Source: Plasmodium brasilianum
Taxonomy: Eukaryota; Apicomplexa; Aconoidasida; Haemosporida; Plasmodiidae
Direction of reading: 5' to 3'
NCBI RefSeq assembly: GCF_023973825.1
Contig: NC_090122.1
Span: 1,814,630 to 1,878,629, forward strand
Length of the DNA: 64,000 bases
Shown piece after piece: positions 18,844 through 31,146 of this stretch. The position numbers were made by a program, and so were the translations under genes. The notes under the pieces are model-generated. The model did not search any database, was not told where the DNA came from, and worked only from the letters and a program-made list of their open reading frames with translations. Position 1 is the stretch's first letter. Each line of letters opens with the position of its first letter.

Positions 18844-21429
18844 ATGAAATATGAGAAAAAATTTTGGAATAATGATAAGGGGAAAAAAAAAAGAAATGAA
18901 AAAAATTTGAAAGATGACAATTATAACAGAGGTCATAATAAAAGGTATAATAACTATGAGGGGGTGGGATACAACAAATCTTACAATCACTTATTGCACA
19001 ATAACGGGATGCTTAAAAATATGGCACACAGTGAAAGGACAAACACAGACATGTTACACAATGATTTGTTACACGATGATACATTACAAAACGACTTGTT
19101 ACACAATAACAGGTCTAAAAATAATAAGCCCCACCATAGTAAATACAACTCAGAAAAATCGAGTTACACACCTTTCCCCCAGAATTTGAAAAAATACAAT
19201 AATTATGAAATCAAAAACAAAATGTTAGATAAACGAAATAATAAAAATAATAATGAACATATGTTAGCTTCATCATCTTATAGAAAAGGAGCGATGAATC
19301 AAAAAATGCATATTTCTAATAATATGAAAAGTAACCATTCGAGGTATCAAAAAACATACCCAAGGGTATCAACCCATAGGACATCAAAATTTAGTGTACG
19401 TGGGGATAATTATAACTTGAACAATTTTGACGGCAATAAAAATATTGAAAGCTGTGATATTTCGGATGATTATATTAACCAGGACAATTATAATGTTGAA
19501 GCTAATTACCGGTATAGCGATAATAACGATAAGAATTATGGCAGTAATTATGGCGGTAACTATAGCAGTAACTGTAACGATAATAGTAATGATAGTAGTA
19601 ATGGTAATAGTAGTAATAAGTATAGTAGAACTTTCAGAAATGAGGACATACATATCGAACTGAGTAATATGCATAGAGACCTGCACAACATGTTATTTTC
19701 CGCTTCAAAAGTAAGTGAAGAGAATAGTTTGGATGCAAATAATTGGGAGAGGAATAATTCGGAGGGAGCTAATTTTGAGGAAACTAATCCTAATAGTAAT
19801 AGTAACTCAAATGATGATTTCAAAACAAGTTTTAGCAATTTTTTTAACTCATATCAAATGAATGTGAAAAATAGTAGGAACAGTAAGCATAATGATAATA
19901 ACAAAATTGAGTCTTCGAAAAATAAAGAGAGTAATGACAGCGTGTTAAGTAAACTTTTAGTCCTGAGGAATATTCCGTTCAACAGTGTGAACACAGACAA
20001 CTCGAATGACAACAGCAATAATGAGATTGCTGATAAAAGGAGTAATAACATTAGTGGTAATGATATTGACAGCGCTAGTGGCAATGTTAGGGGCCTCGTT
20101 GGAGGTAATAGTAATGGTGAGCATAAAGTTAGTTCAAACAGCAAAACGGCCATGATAATTAACGATTTAAAAAAATGCCTTAATAGCAATGGTGAATCGA
20201 ATATGTATACACTGAATGATAATATGCTACAGTCTTTATCCTTTGACAACAATAGGGTAGGTTATGATAAGGACAGTGTAAATAATTATTATTTGGATAA
20301 TGACCATTTTGATGCAAATAAATCAACTGGTGGGATTAAATCAGTTGATGAAAGTATTAGTAGTCGTAATAATAGTTTTTTATCCCAACATATGTATGCG
20401 AATATTAAGGAAGACTGCATGGAAGGAGGTAATGAAGAAATAGAGCATAAAACTAATAGATATAAATACATGAACAATGATTACAAATTCGTGCAAGAAT
20501 CTCCCATATCAAATAATAGTGCGAATGGTGGAAATGGAGATAGTAGCGAAAGTAATAGCAGTAGCAGCATTTGCGGTGTAATGGAAGCAAATGCTTATAG
20601 AATGAAAGAGGAAAAGATAACTTTTAATAATAATAATTTATTCCCTAGGACGCAGATTGAAGAATCATTGAAAGTTTTAAATACATTACAAGTAGACATT
20701 GAAAGAGTGTGTTGTTATATTAAACATTTCATAGACCCCCCTGAGCAAGTGTTTGAAGTTATGGTGAATTCTTTTGTTAATAGGTCAGTGTTGATAAATT
20801 CCAAAATTGCCATTTTTTATGTATATAATCACTTGATACAAGAATTAAGAAATAATTACAAAAACGATTTTATTAGATATAATACCATAGCTGAAAAGGG
20901 ATTAGAAATATTTGTTATTCCTGTGCTAAGACATATCCTAAGTGAAGAAGGAAACAGTGAAATGATTAATAAAATTTATAGATGTATATCTATTTGGAAT
21001 GAAAGAAATATTTATAGTAAAATTATATGTGATCAGTTAAAAGCATTACAAAAAAATCCACATAAAAAAATTGATTTATCTTTGAAACATACAGCTAGTC
21101 AAGCACATAGTTTATTATCAAATGAACTCTCAAAATTTGTTCCTGTAAATTTTATATTAAAAATGCCAAGTATTAATAATGAACATAAAAAAGCGTTAGA
21201 AGATAAAATTTTAAATGCCCTTTTTCTTAATTTGTCAAAAGATACACTAAAAGAATTTCCCGGTGAAGATATTGAAGAAGCATCAAAAACATCAGACAAA
21301 GTTATGAGGATATTCGGCCAAGAGTTAATTTTAATTAATTCACAAATTTTAGAATTATCATCCTTAATTAGTGACAATAATGAACATTTGGTTAAGCTGC
21401 AAACTGCAATGGAGAGGTTATATGAGTAA
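18844..21429 (+). CDS. CID (RPR) domain protein, RPRD/Rtt103-like, 861 residues
   Basis: The first ATG after a T-rich leader opens one uninterrupted frame. Residues 1-600 are Asn/Ser low complexity with short imperfect NDLLH repeats. Residues about 601-739 form a CTD-interacting domain. KIAIFYVYNHLIQELRNN matches the family's KL-LYLANDVIQNSK helix, and IYRCISIWNERNIYSKII matches its closing RLLNIWQER-VY helix. In yeast and animals this fold (Rtt103, RPRD1, Pcf11) binds the phosphorylated C-terminal repeats of RNA polymerase II and links transcription to RNA 3'-end processing. The tail (740-861) is helical with a heptad-like end, as in RPRD1 proteins, which dimerise there. The long N-terminal extension is unlike yeast or human members, which start with the CID. 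Nuclear action is inferred from the family. Confidence 0.88.
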   Translation: MKYEKKFWNNDKGKKKRNEKNLKDDNYNRGHNKRYNNYEGVGYNKSYNHLLHNNGMLKNMAHSERTNTDMLHNDLLHDDTLQNDLLHNNRSKNNKPHHSKYNSEKSSYTPFPQNLKKYNNYEIKNKMLDKRNNKNNNEHMLASSSYRKGAMNQKMHISNNMKSNHSRYQKTYPRVSTHRTSKFSVRGDNYNLNNFDGNKNIESCDISDDYINQDNYNVEANYRYSDNNDKNYGSNYGGNYSSNCNDNSNDSSNGNSSNKYSRTFRNEDIHIELSNMHRDLHNMLFSASKVSEENSLDANNWERNNSEGANFEETNPNSNSNSNDDFKTSFSNFFNSYQMNVKNSRNSKHNDNNKIESSKNKESNDSVLSKLLVLRNIPFNSVNTDNSNDNSNNEIADKRSNNISGNDIDSASGNVRGLVGGNSNGEHKVSSNSKTAMIINDLKKCLNSNGESNMYTLNDNMLQSLSFDNNRVGYDKDSVNNYYLDNDHFDANKSTGGIKSVDESISSRNNSFLSQHMYANIKEDCMEGGNEEIEHKTNRYKYMNNDYKFVQESPISNNSANGGNGDSSESNSSSSICGVMEANAYRMKEEKITFNNNNLFPRTQIEESLKVLNTLQVDIERVCCYIKHFIDPPEQVFEVMVNSFVNRSVLINSKIAIFYVYNHLIQELRNNYKNDFIRYNTIAEKGLEIFVIPVLRHILSEEGNSEMINKIYRCISIWNERNIYSKIICDQLKALQKNPHKKIDLSLKHTASQAHSLLSNELSKFVPVNFILKMPSINNEHKKALEDKILNALFLNLSKDTLKEFPGEDIEEASKTSDKVMRIFGQELILINSQILELSSLISDNNEHLVKLQTAMERLYE

Positions 21430-22271
21430 AGGGGAGGAAGCAGGATTTTTTTTTTTTTTCCCCAAAACGTTTCCCTCTTAAATAATTTAGCGTTTTGAAT
21501 TAGGAGTGTATTATGTATATATATATGTCTAAACATTCGCGCTTTCATATTTTTAAAACTTTGCTTCTTACTCATTCCTTTTATGGAACTCTATTGAACA
21601 TATAACATTTTTATTTGTTTTTAAATTAGTGATATATTTGCACATTTATGCACTTATCTAAATGCTCACTTGAGCATTCGTTGTTTTTGTTTTCATATTT
21701 TGCATCATCATTTGCATCAACTATTTTCCATGTATGCCCCATATCTAATTTTTTTAAGTTTTCTTTTTATAAAAATTTTAGCAAGTTTTAAAAGTTAATG
21801 AATTTTTTTTTTTTCTTGTAATTATATCCCGAGTCATATTAAGCATAAGGGAATTCCTAAATAATTAAACAAAAAAAAAAAAAAAAAAAAAAAAAATCGT
21901 CCAAAAAGGTATAAACAAAAAAGCAGCACATAAGAACGAGTATAAAACGAATAAAAAAGTGTAAATTAAAAAACGCATATAAATTGCGAATAAAAAAGTC
22001 GCATATAAAAGTGCAAATTGAAAAGCCACATAATAAATGAGTGAATGAAAAGGTAATTTTTTTTTTTTTTTTTTTGCTCAAATTTTAGAATTTCTTTTTT
22101 AAGGCATTTAGCTAGCTCCATTTCCTTCGCCATTCCCTATAAAAAGAAAATAAAATAAAAATGAAAATAAGAATAATAAGGAAATATGGACATACACAGG
22201 TATGGACAAACGAAACGTTTTTAGGGAAACACGTAAAAGAGCTAAGAACGCTCATATATCGCTCAAGGTTA
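21430..22271. other. Convergent 3' intergenic region
   Basis: The CID gene (plus) and the helical-repeat gene (minus) both end here. It contains a long A-run at about 21870-21896 and a T-run near 22060-22075. On the minus strand 22136-22081 reads as well-composed coding sequence after a TATAG acceptor-like site, but I could not join it in a sensible frame to the exon ending at 22272; the only donor (GT at 22287) gives a frame that stops after eight codons. Confidence 0.6.
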
Positions 22272-25200
22272 TCATATTTTTGCGTACGATGATGCCATTT
22301 GAATATTCAAGGAGAGGGCTAGTGATCTTTTCCATAGTTCCCTTGTGTAATCATCAAACAAAATCATTTTAATTTTTTTTTCTTTTGTCTTGCTTTGTTT
22401 AACTTTATATTTTAGTGTAATTATACTTTCATAATTGTTAACAAATTTGACTTTGTTTAAATCTTCGTTATTGTATTTGTGTAGAATTTTTAAGAAGCAT
22501 TTATTTGCTGATAGGTATCTTTGGTTGTGCCTATGTTTCATTTCATTTTGTCCATTTCGATTAATTTGACCAGTTTGTCGAACATGACTACCTTTATCAC
22601 TATCTCGTAGGCTTCCTTCCTCCGTCTCTATAGTTGTAGTTATATTTTCTGATAAAACAACCTGTTCATTTGTGTATTCTGTATTATTGGATGAGTATAT
22701 ATTTTTTATAGTATTTCTAACTGCACATTTTCTGGCAAATGAAATGTTTTCATTATTGGTTATATTAACAGTTATTCCTAGAATGTTATTTAAATATATT
22801 TTATCATTTGTAAATAATTTTTTTTTAATCTTTTCTCCCCCTTCACTATCTACACTAGATTCAACATAAAGATGTATATCCTCTTTTTCTTCATCGATAA
22901 ATGGACTTAAAAAGATCCACTGCTTAAAATTTAATTTAAATATATATATATGATTTTTTGATAAAACAAAAAATACTAATTTCCTTTTATTCTTATTATT
23001 GTCAGCATTTCTTCTAAACACATTAAATTCTTCATTATTCGACTGTGTGCTACTCGACAACTGGTCCTTTTCATCATTTGTGGCGCTGTGAGTGTCACTG
23101 TAATAATAATTTTCCTCTTGTGATAAGAGGTCAGACTCGTATGATTGTTCATAGGTATTCATATTATTTACGTCTTCTCTTTTTTCTCCTTTTATTTTAT
23201 TTTTTTTTTTATAAAAATCACTTTGTTTTACTTCTTGATATGCAAAGGATGTTATAATAATATTCTGAACGTTCATATAATTTTTTAAGTTGTTCATAAT
23301 TATCCTGTCCTGTAATAAATCCACTTTCGTTTCATAATCTGCTCCAGATAAATATTGAGCACAAGATACAATTTCATCGCGAAAATATTTATTTAGACCA
23401 ATAAATATATCATAAGCTTCATAACTTACACTTTTTTCAAAATTTATATATCCAAAAACGAAGAAATTGTCATTTATCTTACTCATACATATTCTTGTTA
23501 TATCAACATACTTTTTTTCCAAATAAATAACGAGCTTGATGTCCTTGTCTTCCGTTATGTTTTCCTCAAAGTTGTCTGGAATATAAATTAGGTAGTATTC
23601 CTCTAATCCGAGTGCTAAGAAGTACCATTCGATACCTGCATAGAGGGAACACGCGAAGGCGAATGAGAAATATGAACAAGGAAAAGTGATAAAAAAAAAA
23701 AAAAAAAAAGGGAAATAAATAGGCAAAAAAAAGTGTATACGAAATCAAGAGGATAAGGCAAAAATAAAACTGAACAATATAAACTACCAATTTTGATGTA
23801 GCAGGTGCGTTTTAAATTTTTTGTCTTATTACTGTTTTCTCTTATGTAAATGACAGGGGATATGTGGCATATCTTAGTAGAACACCGCCTGTCAGCGGAC
23901 AGCTGATTTTGCAGAATTATTCGAAGATATATCAATTTGTAATAAAAGAAAAGAGAATGAACGATGGACTTCCTGAATAATACTCTATGTATATACTTCT
24001 TATAATTTATAAAGTATAATATAAAATATTTGAGCTTTTTTGAAAAACACATTAAGTAAGATATTGTAAAGAGTGTGTAAAAAAAAATGGTATGTATATA
24101 AATAAAATTTTTCTTATGATAGACATAAGAGGCATATACTGATCCGTGATGAACACTATTTATATAGATTAATAAATACAGTAATAATAAAACATTATTT
24201 TTATAAAAAAAATGAAACAAGGAACAGTCTACACACCATTTTTGTATTTCCTTATATTGAGAAAATTGAATGTATATAATTTTTTGAGTAAAATAATAAA
24301 ATAATTGACATAATTCCGCAAAAAAATACTGATCTTTATCTGATACGATATATTCACTATTTACAAGCTTTTTAATAAATTCTCTAGATAGTAATTTACA
24401 ATAGTAGAAGAAAATATTGTAAAAAATTAACATATTCATTGATTCAACTGACGTATGATTTTTTTTTAATATTTCGCTATATAAACGAAAAAAATGTGCA
24501 TATACATTACAATCGTAAAAACTACATTGATTTAAAATATTTATTAGCACTTTTAGAACGTTTTTTTTTAAGAGGAATTCTTTAACTTTTAAATAATTTT
24601 CATTATTTATATTATTTACAATGATGCTATAGAACACTCTTAAGCAAGAATACAATATATAAGCTTCGTTGATTTCTCCCTTATTACTATTAACAAAAAT
24701 ACCTCTTTTGTTAAATAGTAGAATGTTGAATTGGCTGCTTCTCTGTTCATACATAGTTTCTTTGTTAAAACTTAGGAGCTCAGCTGAGACCCTGTCTAAT
24801 ACTGTTTCATTTGGATCTTCATCAGCTAAAGTGCTAGCAGATGATGATTCCTCGTTGTCCTTTGACTCTGTATCACTTATTGAGTTGATCATATTATTCC
24901 TTTTGTTATTTTGAAGATCATCATAGTTCGTTGTATGTGCTGTGTGTACTTGATTATTTTTATTTTTTTTGCCTCGGTGAATTTCGACAGAGTCTCCTGA
25001 CTCAACTAACATTACTGATCCGGCTACGTCTGTTTTCTGCTTTTTCAAAGCACTTATGTCTCCTTTACCTTTGTCCTTGTAATAACCATTATTCAGATTT
25101 TTGAGTGTTTTTTTCTTTTTCACAATTTTGGGTATTTCAAACATGTGTTCTAAGTCGCATCCTATTTCGTTTTCAACTACAAAGATGTCAAATGTTTGCT

Positions 25201-26703
25201 TAAAGTTGTTGTTATGTAATCTCAAGAACAGTTTTCTCTTTTTCTTGATAATCTCTTGCATCTGGATGAAGAGTTGCCTAGAGGGTGCATGCCTGTTTTG
25301 GTCGTCCCTTATGTCATCCTCGACGTCGTCCTCGATGTAGTTCTCGTTGTAGTTCTCGTTGTTATATTTCCTATCCTCCTCCGTATGATGCCCAGAGTAA
25401 CTCTTTTTACCCCCCCTCATAGTTGCTATCTTCTCCTTGATTTGTTTTTCCTTTAATTTCAAGTTGTAAATTTTTTTTTCATACCTCAACTTGTTATATT
25501 TCAAAACTCCTGGGAAAAAATTTTCCTCCTGTTCTTTTTTTAACCCTGCAAATATATTTTTATCAATATATATATTTAATAAAGTAAACAAATTGGTCAT
25601 GTAATATTTTAGAAATATATACAATTGTTCTTTATAATCTTTACGATCATTATCATTCATAAGATAATAATACTGAACTATTTTTTTCTTATCCCAATGT
25701 TTGTCTTCAAGAGAACATAAATCGAATATGTTCATGTTGGACGACGTTTTGAATAAATAGAAATACCCACTAAATATATCAGCAATATTAATTAAAAGAC
25801 GTAAACAAACCTTTTTATTTTTTGCTACGTTTTTTAGCATTAACGTTTTAAATATATTTTCAATAGTTGCACACCATGTTCTCTCTATAAATATATCATA
25901 ATATATATTCATTTCACTAAATAAAATATCTTCGTTCGATAATATATCAACGAAATAATACGCTACTATATTGTTTCTCATAAAATTCCGTAATTCAATA
26001 TTCCTTGAACATATGCGCAATAGTTTTACAGTTATTATATTAAGGTCTCTATCCTCTTCCTGTTCACACGCATTATTGTTGAAGCTGCCACTGATGATGC
26101 TACCATTGTTGTTATTACAGCTAATTACCTTGTTACCACTTCTACCATTATAGTAATTACTACTACTAATAATTATATTGTTACTATTAATTGTAGTACC
26201 AGTGTTCCTTCCCTGTTCGATTGCTCTCCTTTTTGATGAAACCGTGTCATTCTTTTTACGTAATACTATTGCCCTTAAAAGGTAATGATTCACTATACGT
26301 AAAATGCTTACTATTGTTTCTTGAAATTTGTAATATGATATAATTCTTTCTATTTCTTCGTTTTTCAATACTTTTATGTATATATTTATGCAATAACAGT
26401 ATATATCATTCCATTTCTCACTGACAATAATATTTTTTTCATGTAGAATATAAAATATTTTGTGTAACTCTATAGTTTTGTAATCATCAAAGGGAATTAA
26501 GTAGATACATCTGAGCAAGCGAATGATGATATCCTCATTTTTCTTCTCTAAAAAGTAAGAAGGAGAAATGATGAGAGGTGTAAGTAGAGATTTGTCAAAA
26601 GGGATTGCACATACAGGTTCACATGAGCGGAAAAACATGCATATAGGCATACGATAAGCGTACACGAATATAAATATAAATATAAATATAAATAAATAAA
26701 TAA

Positions 26704-26735
<32 letters not shown>

Positions 26736-29133
26736 GTGCATATGTGTGCATATTTATATATGTATGTATAACGGTGTACAGCTTATTTGTAGCCCTATAC
26801 CACGAAAAGAATAGGCATTCATCCCTCAAAATACATAAAGTACAACCAACACAAAAGATATAACTTACCTAAGCAGACTAACAAGTAGTAATTGATGTCA
26901 CTATTTCTGAACTCCCTTTTTGCTTTAATAGAGAATTTATCTGCTTCCTTTTGAAAGAAAAAGGCAATAATATCCAGAGTGCAATTTACTACTTCAAATA
27001 AATAACCTTCCACTTGGTGATCAGAATTGGTGTAAGAACTAAGCATATTATTATATTTCTGACCAAATAGAAAAGGCAATAATATTTTTAAATTATTTGT
27101 ATTATTTAATATATATTCAATATTGTTATTATAAATTTCTTCATTTTTCAAAACTATCAATAAACCTCCTAAACTTGCACTTAAAAAATAAGGGTTATTT
27201 TTTTCCATTTTTATACCAATTAAAAGTAAGTCTATAAAATGATGAGTATTGCACAGTTCAACTAATATTTCGTTTTGGAATATACATATATTATTTAGAG
27301 TAGAAATGATTATGTTACAGTATATGGATTCTTTCTTTGATATGATTAGTGAACCCTTATTTATTATTTCTCTAATTTTTTTGAAATAAAAATTTATATG
27401 CATTTTTTCCCTTATCAGAATCTCGCAATGCTTAAAACAGTTGCTGCATAACTGTAACACGATCAGATAAGCGTCCTGGAAGTAGATAGGTAAATCATCA
27501 AATCGACTGTCTTTGTGTTTGTTCATCAGCTCAGTTAGGATCTGCGTATAAGGAGAAGTATTTTATGTGGCTATATGTTAGCACATACGCACATGTGGAA
27601 GTGCACTTGTTAACGGAAATGTAAAGCGGGATTGCAATAAGAGCAGAATACCAAATTGAAATGGGTATAATGTGTATAGTGTGTGAAAAACATTCAGTTT
27701 ATGTATAATTGTGAGTTATACCCTTGAAGGCGTTACTTGAAAATTAAAAAAAAATATGACTAACCCTTAGGAGCCCTTCGTCATAAGCTATCAGACAAAC
27801 TTCACTATCCAATGTCGAAACGGATAGAAATCTTAAAATATTTTCATTGAAGGAATTCCTCAAAAGTTTGATAACTCTATGTATACAACTACTAAAGCTA
27901 CCAGCAATGAATATGTCCCTTGGTAAAAGGTATAATCCGTTAAAGATGTTATCAAGTGTGCCTTTCTAAGGAAAAGGAAGAAAAAGTAAGAAAAGTAGAC
28001 GCCTCCTGTGATGAGTAAATCTCTCTACAGGGAGATACAAATATTTACGAGTAGTGAACAGAACAGGGGAAAACACCCACATACGCATATATATGCATGC
28101 ATAAATATATAAACGTATATATTTTCTTTTCCTCACTTCTGTCGTGTTTAGAATGGCCGTTGCCACAATTTCCTCGAAAACGGAATAAACGTCATGTTTG
28201 TATTCCTCATTTGACGCTATGTTGCATAATATGCGTAAAATACGAACGTTCAAATGATGGTCATTGATGAATACTAATTTTGCAATTGCATATATGAATG
28301 TATTTCTACAGTCTTCGTATTTTTCTAAAATTATTAATAACCTATCTACAATTTGATGTACTTTTTTTTTTTGTTCATTTATTTTTTCATTTTTTGCGAA
28401 TAATAATTTTCTGAAATTTATTGGATCTTCAAAACATAATGTTGTTAATTCGTTTAATATGTTTACATATTTATAATAAGAATTTTCATGTATTATTATG
28501 CCTTCAATAAGATTTAAAATATTTTCACTGTGGCTAAATGTTTCATCTCTTTCTTCATTTGATATGCTTAAATTCTTCAGTATTTTCTTTATCATTACTA
28601 GGGGTAGCTTAAGATATGAGCCTTTACTTTTTTTTTTTGCTTTCACATTTATGTGTCTATGCACATACGTACATGTGTTTGGTGTATATGAAAATATGTT
28701 CGTGTACGTATATATGACGCATACATATATATGCACAGATATACATGTATGTACATATATGTACATATAGTATATGCGCAAAATATGTACGTATACAAAT
28801 ACATTTTACTCACTTGTTTTACTATTTACACCAATTTATATATGTGTGCATGTTCTTCCCGCTAACTCTACTCACAAATATAGCTTAAAAAAATTATTTT
28901 TCACGTTTAAATTGTTTCCTTTACGAAAATTAAAATGAATTTTATGACTGGAAAGATATACAGTGCCTTAGTTACATAAGGAAAACAAGAGTTACACATA
29001 ACAAATAAAAAAAAAAAAAAAATTCAAAATGAATCAATGAATGGTACTAAATAAAATAAAGCACTCAAATGTGAATATATACATATATATAGTGTTACAA
29101 ATTAGGGAGTGGAAAAGAGCCAAAATAGGACAT
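22272..29133 (-). CDS. Seven-exon Arm-like helical-repeat protein with PH-like C-terminus, about 1874 residues
   Basis: Exons on the minus strand: 29133-29099, 28947-28876, 28656-28137, 27965-27765, 27541-26869, 26547-23788 and 23635-22272. All six introns have GT...AG ends and the phases agree (2, 2, 0, 0, 1, 1). The first two mini-exons are my reconstruction; a simpler start is the ATG at 28595. Roughly residues 50-500 and parts of the sixth exon are leucine/isoleucine-rich paired helices, like an Armadillo/HEAT scaffold. The last exon holds strand-rich segments; NHIYIFKLNFKQW and the closing TRELWKRSLAL helix resemble a PH domain. I do not recognise the family; a large membrane- or cytoskeleton-associated scaffold is a guess. 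Low-complexity inserts are short, so conservation should be good. The 3' end may alternatively splice at 22288. Confidence 0.8.
28876..29133 (-). other. Two reconstructed 5' mini-exons of the helical-repeat gene
   Basis: Exon 29133-29099 (35 nt) starts at an ATG, codes MSYFGSFPLPN and ends in phase 2 at a GTAACA donor. Exon 28947-28876 (72 nt) follows a TCTTTCCAG acceptor, codes HKIHFNFRKGN-type sequence and ends in phase 2 at a GTGAGTAG donor. The next acceptor, GCATAG at 28657, opens in the matching phase. Three phase matches in a row are unlikely by chance, but the exons are short. Confidence 0.6.
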
Positions 29134-29908
29134 TTTACAGGTGATACCAAAAAAAAAAAAAAAAAAAAGTAAAAAGATAATAGTACAAAAGGAGAAAAAG
29201 AGGGCTTTTATATGCATTGCTATGTGTATGTTTATATATATGTATATGCGCACGTATACATATATAAAATTATAATTATACTTTTGTGATGTTCAAATGT
29301 GTACATCAAAAAACTCAACATGTTCATGTGCAGGAAAAAAAAAAAAAGTGTCATAATGCGATATGTATATCAATTTAATAATATCAATTTTCAAGTAAAT
29401 TATAAATGAAATAAAATACAAAATTTTTGTTGTACCCTCATCTTATAAAATACTGTAAAGAAGCCCTTTTATTTCTTAGTCTTTTTATAGTGAAAAAATT
29501 TATTTTGAATATACAATTATGATCACGCTTGAATGATTGTTCACTTTAAAATATAACGAAGCCTTTCGTTCTGTTTCTTTACGACCTTTTCGTATAGATC
29601 TTACAACAAAAGAGTGTACATTTTGTTAGCACTAAGTATTAACATATATGCATTTATATGTATGTATGCACGTATATATATATATATATATATGTGTGCG
29701 CCCAAATGTGTATATGTGTTTCCGTACGTATATGTGCCTTTTATTTACCCCTCAATGTGTCAACATATTTTCCTTATTCATAACACATTCATCAAATGTA
29801 ACTCATAAGTGTACACCACTTTTTTATGAACACCTAATAGCATTTCATACTTATAAAATGATAAAATTTTTAGTCCTTTATTTTGCAAATTAGAAGGTTT
29901 TCAATAAA

Positions 29909-30218
29909 TCAAAAAAAGACATCTTTTCCTTGTAAATCTGCTAAATCTTCTTCATTAATAAAATTAATATGGATATTCTGAAAAAGAAAAAAAAAAAAAA
30001 ATTACAAAAAATTATAAAAAGTTTAATAAAAAAAAAAAAGTTTTCCTCTATAAATAAGCCCGTGTATAAGTACTAATAACAAACGAATAATATACATGTA
30101 GGAAAATGCTTAATAAAATAAAAATTTTATCCTTTCAAAAATTTATATTCTCCATAACAAAAGGAATAAAGGAATAATATTGTTAATGCATATGCTAATG
30201 ATAAAAGATATTCGAGCA
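29909..30218 (-). CDS. Possible small membrane-protein gene, structure unresolved
   Basis: Two minus-strand pieces look coding. At 30218 an ATG opens 30 codons with a hydrophobic segment (LLSLAYALTILFLYSFC) followed by YGEYKFLKG and a stop. At 29977-29909, after a long T-tract and a CAG acceptor, 22 well-mixed codons (INEEDLADLQGKD in the middle) end in a stop. Joining them after FLK would give a protein of about 51 residues with one membrane helix, but the donor would read GG rather than GT, so a canonical splice is missing. Either the donor has a sequence error, another upstream exon is used, or the resemblance is chance. Low confidence is intended. Confidence 0.25.
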
Positions 30219-30277
30219 TATATGGAAAAAAAAAATTGTTGAAATATGAAGGGAGGAAAAAAGAAATAAAAATAAAG

Positions 30278-30360
30278 TGAATAAAACGAATAAAACGAAT
30301 AAAACGTATATAACGAATAAAATGAATAAAGCAAATAAAATACATAAAATATATAAAATA
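30278..30360. repeat. Degenerate 10-bp repeat (GAATAAAACG type)
   Basis: Roughly eight units close to GAATAAAACG, drifting to GCAATAAAAT and AATATAAAAT at the downstream side. Read on the minus strand it produces phenylalanine/isoleucine-rich frames without coding sense. Confidence 0.7.
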
Positions 30361-31146
30361 AATAAATTAATTAATAAGCAAAATATGCTTAAATCTTATA
30401 TTCAGTATCGCATCAGGAAAACATTAAGCAATATTTAGCTATTTTTGTCTTCTCAACAAGAGCCGTTCCTTGTTGAATACACATTTACTACTATGGATTA
30501 TTTTAAATATAACTTCTTAACTATTTTTATAAGGTGTTTTAGTATTTTTTTTTAAACGGGAAAATAAAAAAAAAATAATAAATAAAAATTAAAAATAAAA
30601 AAAGAATAACAGCAGTAATAGCTACAGCAGTATCAGCAACAGCAGCAACAACAATAAGAGCTTGTTAACTTTAAGGAGCCCGTTGCTGTGGTTTTTAACT
30701 TGGCTGTTTTGTTTAAATCTTTGTTAAGAATAGTATTTCTCTGTTCTCTCTTTTTTTTTATTTTTGTTTTATTTTTCTCTTTTTGTTTTCGTATCATCAC
30801 AGGACCTTTAATAACTCTTGTCTATTTTTATTTCTAAAATTTGTTTGTTGGTTCTTCTTTACCTTTTTTCAGAATTGAAAAAAAAAGAAAAGAACAATAC
30901 CGTAAGCATAAAATTGCTCCAGAAAATTATTTTTCTTTTTGTTTATCTTAATAATAAAGCATAACAAAGTTTGTATGCGTAAACACATTACTTTTATATA
31001 TATATAACCCTCTCCCCCCCAACCACAGCAAGCAAAATAAAATAAAATAAGAGCAGTTAAATAAGCGAAATAAGTGTAAGATAAAAAATAAATAATACGT
31101 GTGGCGGGAATAAGAAAAAAAAAAAAAAAAGAAGAAAACATGTGCT

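Larger units (their letters stand above)
29134..31146. other. Divergent intergenic region between helical-repeat and kinesin-like genes
   Basis: About 2 kb between two 5' ends. It contains an (AT)n tract near 29672-29693, a degenerate 10-bp repeat (30278-30360), a short AGC/AAC trinucleotide-rich stretch (30609-30655), an 8-bp-stem hairpin (30453-30476) and a possible small minus-strand gene (29909-30218, listed separately). The plus-strand part next to 31147 is the likely leader of the kinesin-like gene. Confidence 0.65.

Noticed and set aside
23566..23790. Minus-strand reading through 23636-23787 as protein
   Set aside because: This stretch is an AT-rich intron with GTAGTT and TATGCAG ends in matching phase; reading through gives Phe/Leu-rich noise.
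28596..28781. Methionine at 28781 as the start of the helical-repeat gene
   Set aside because: The first 40 codons are an AT/GT microsatellite translation; a spliced start with matching phases fits better.
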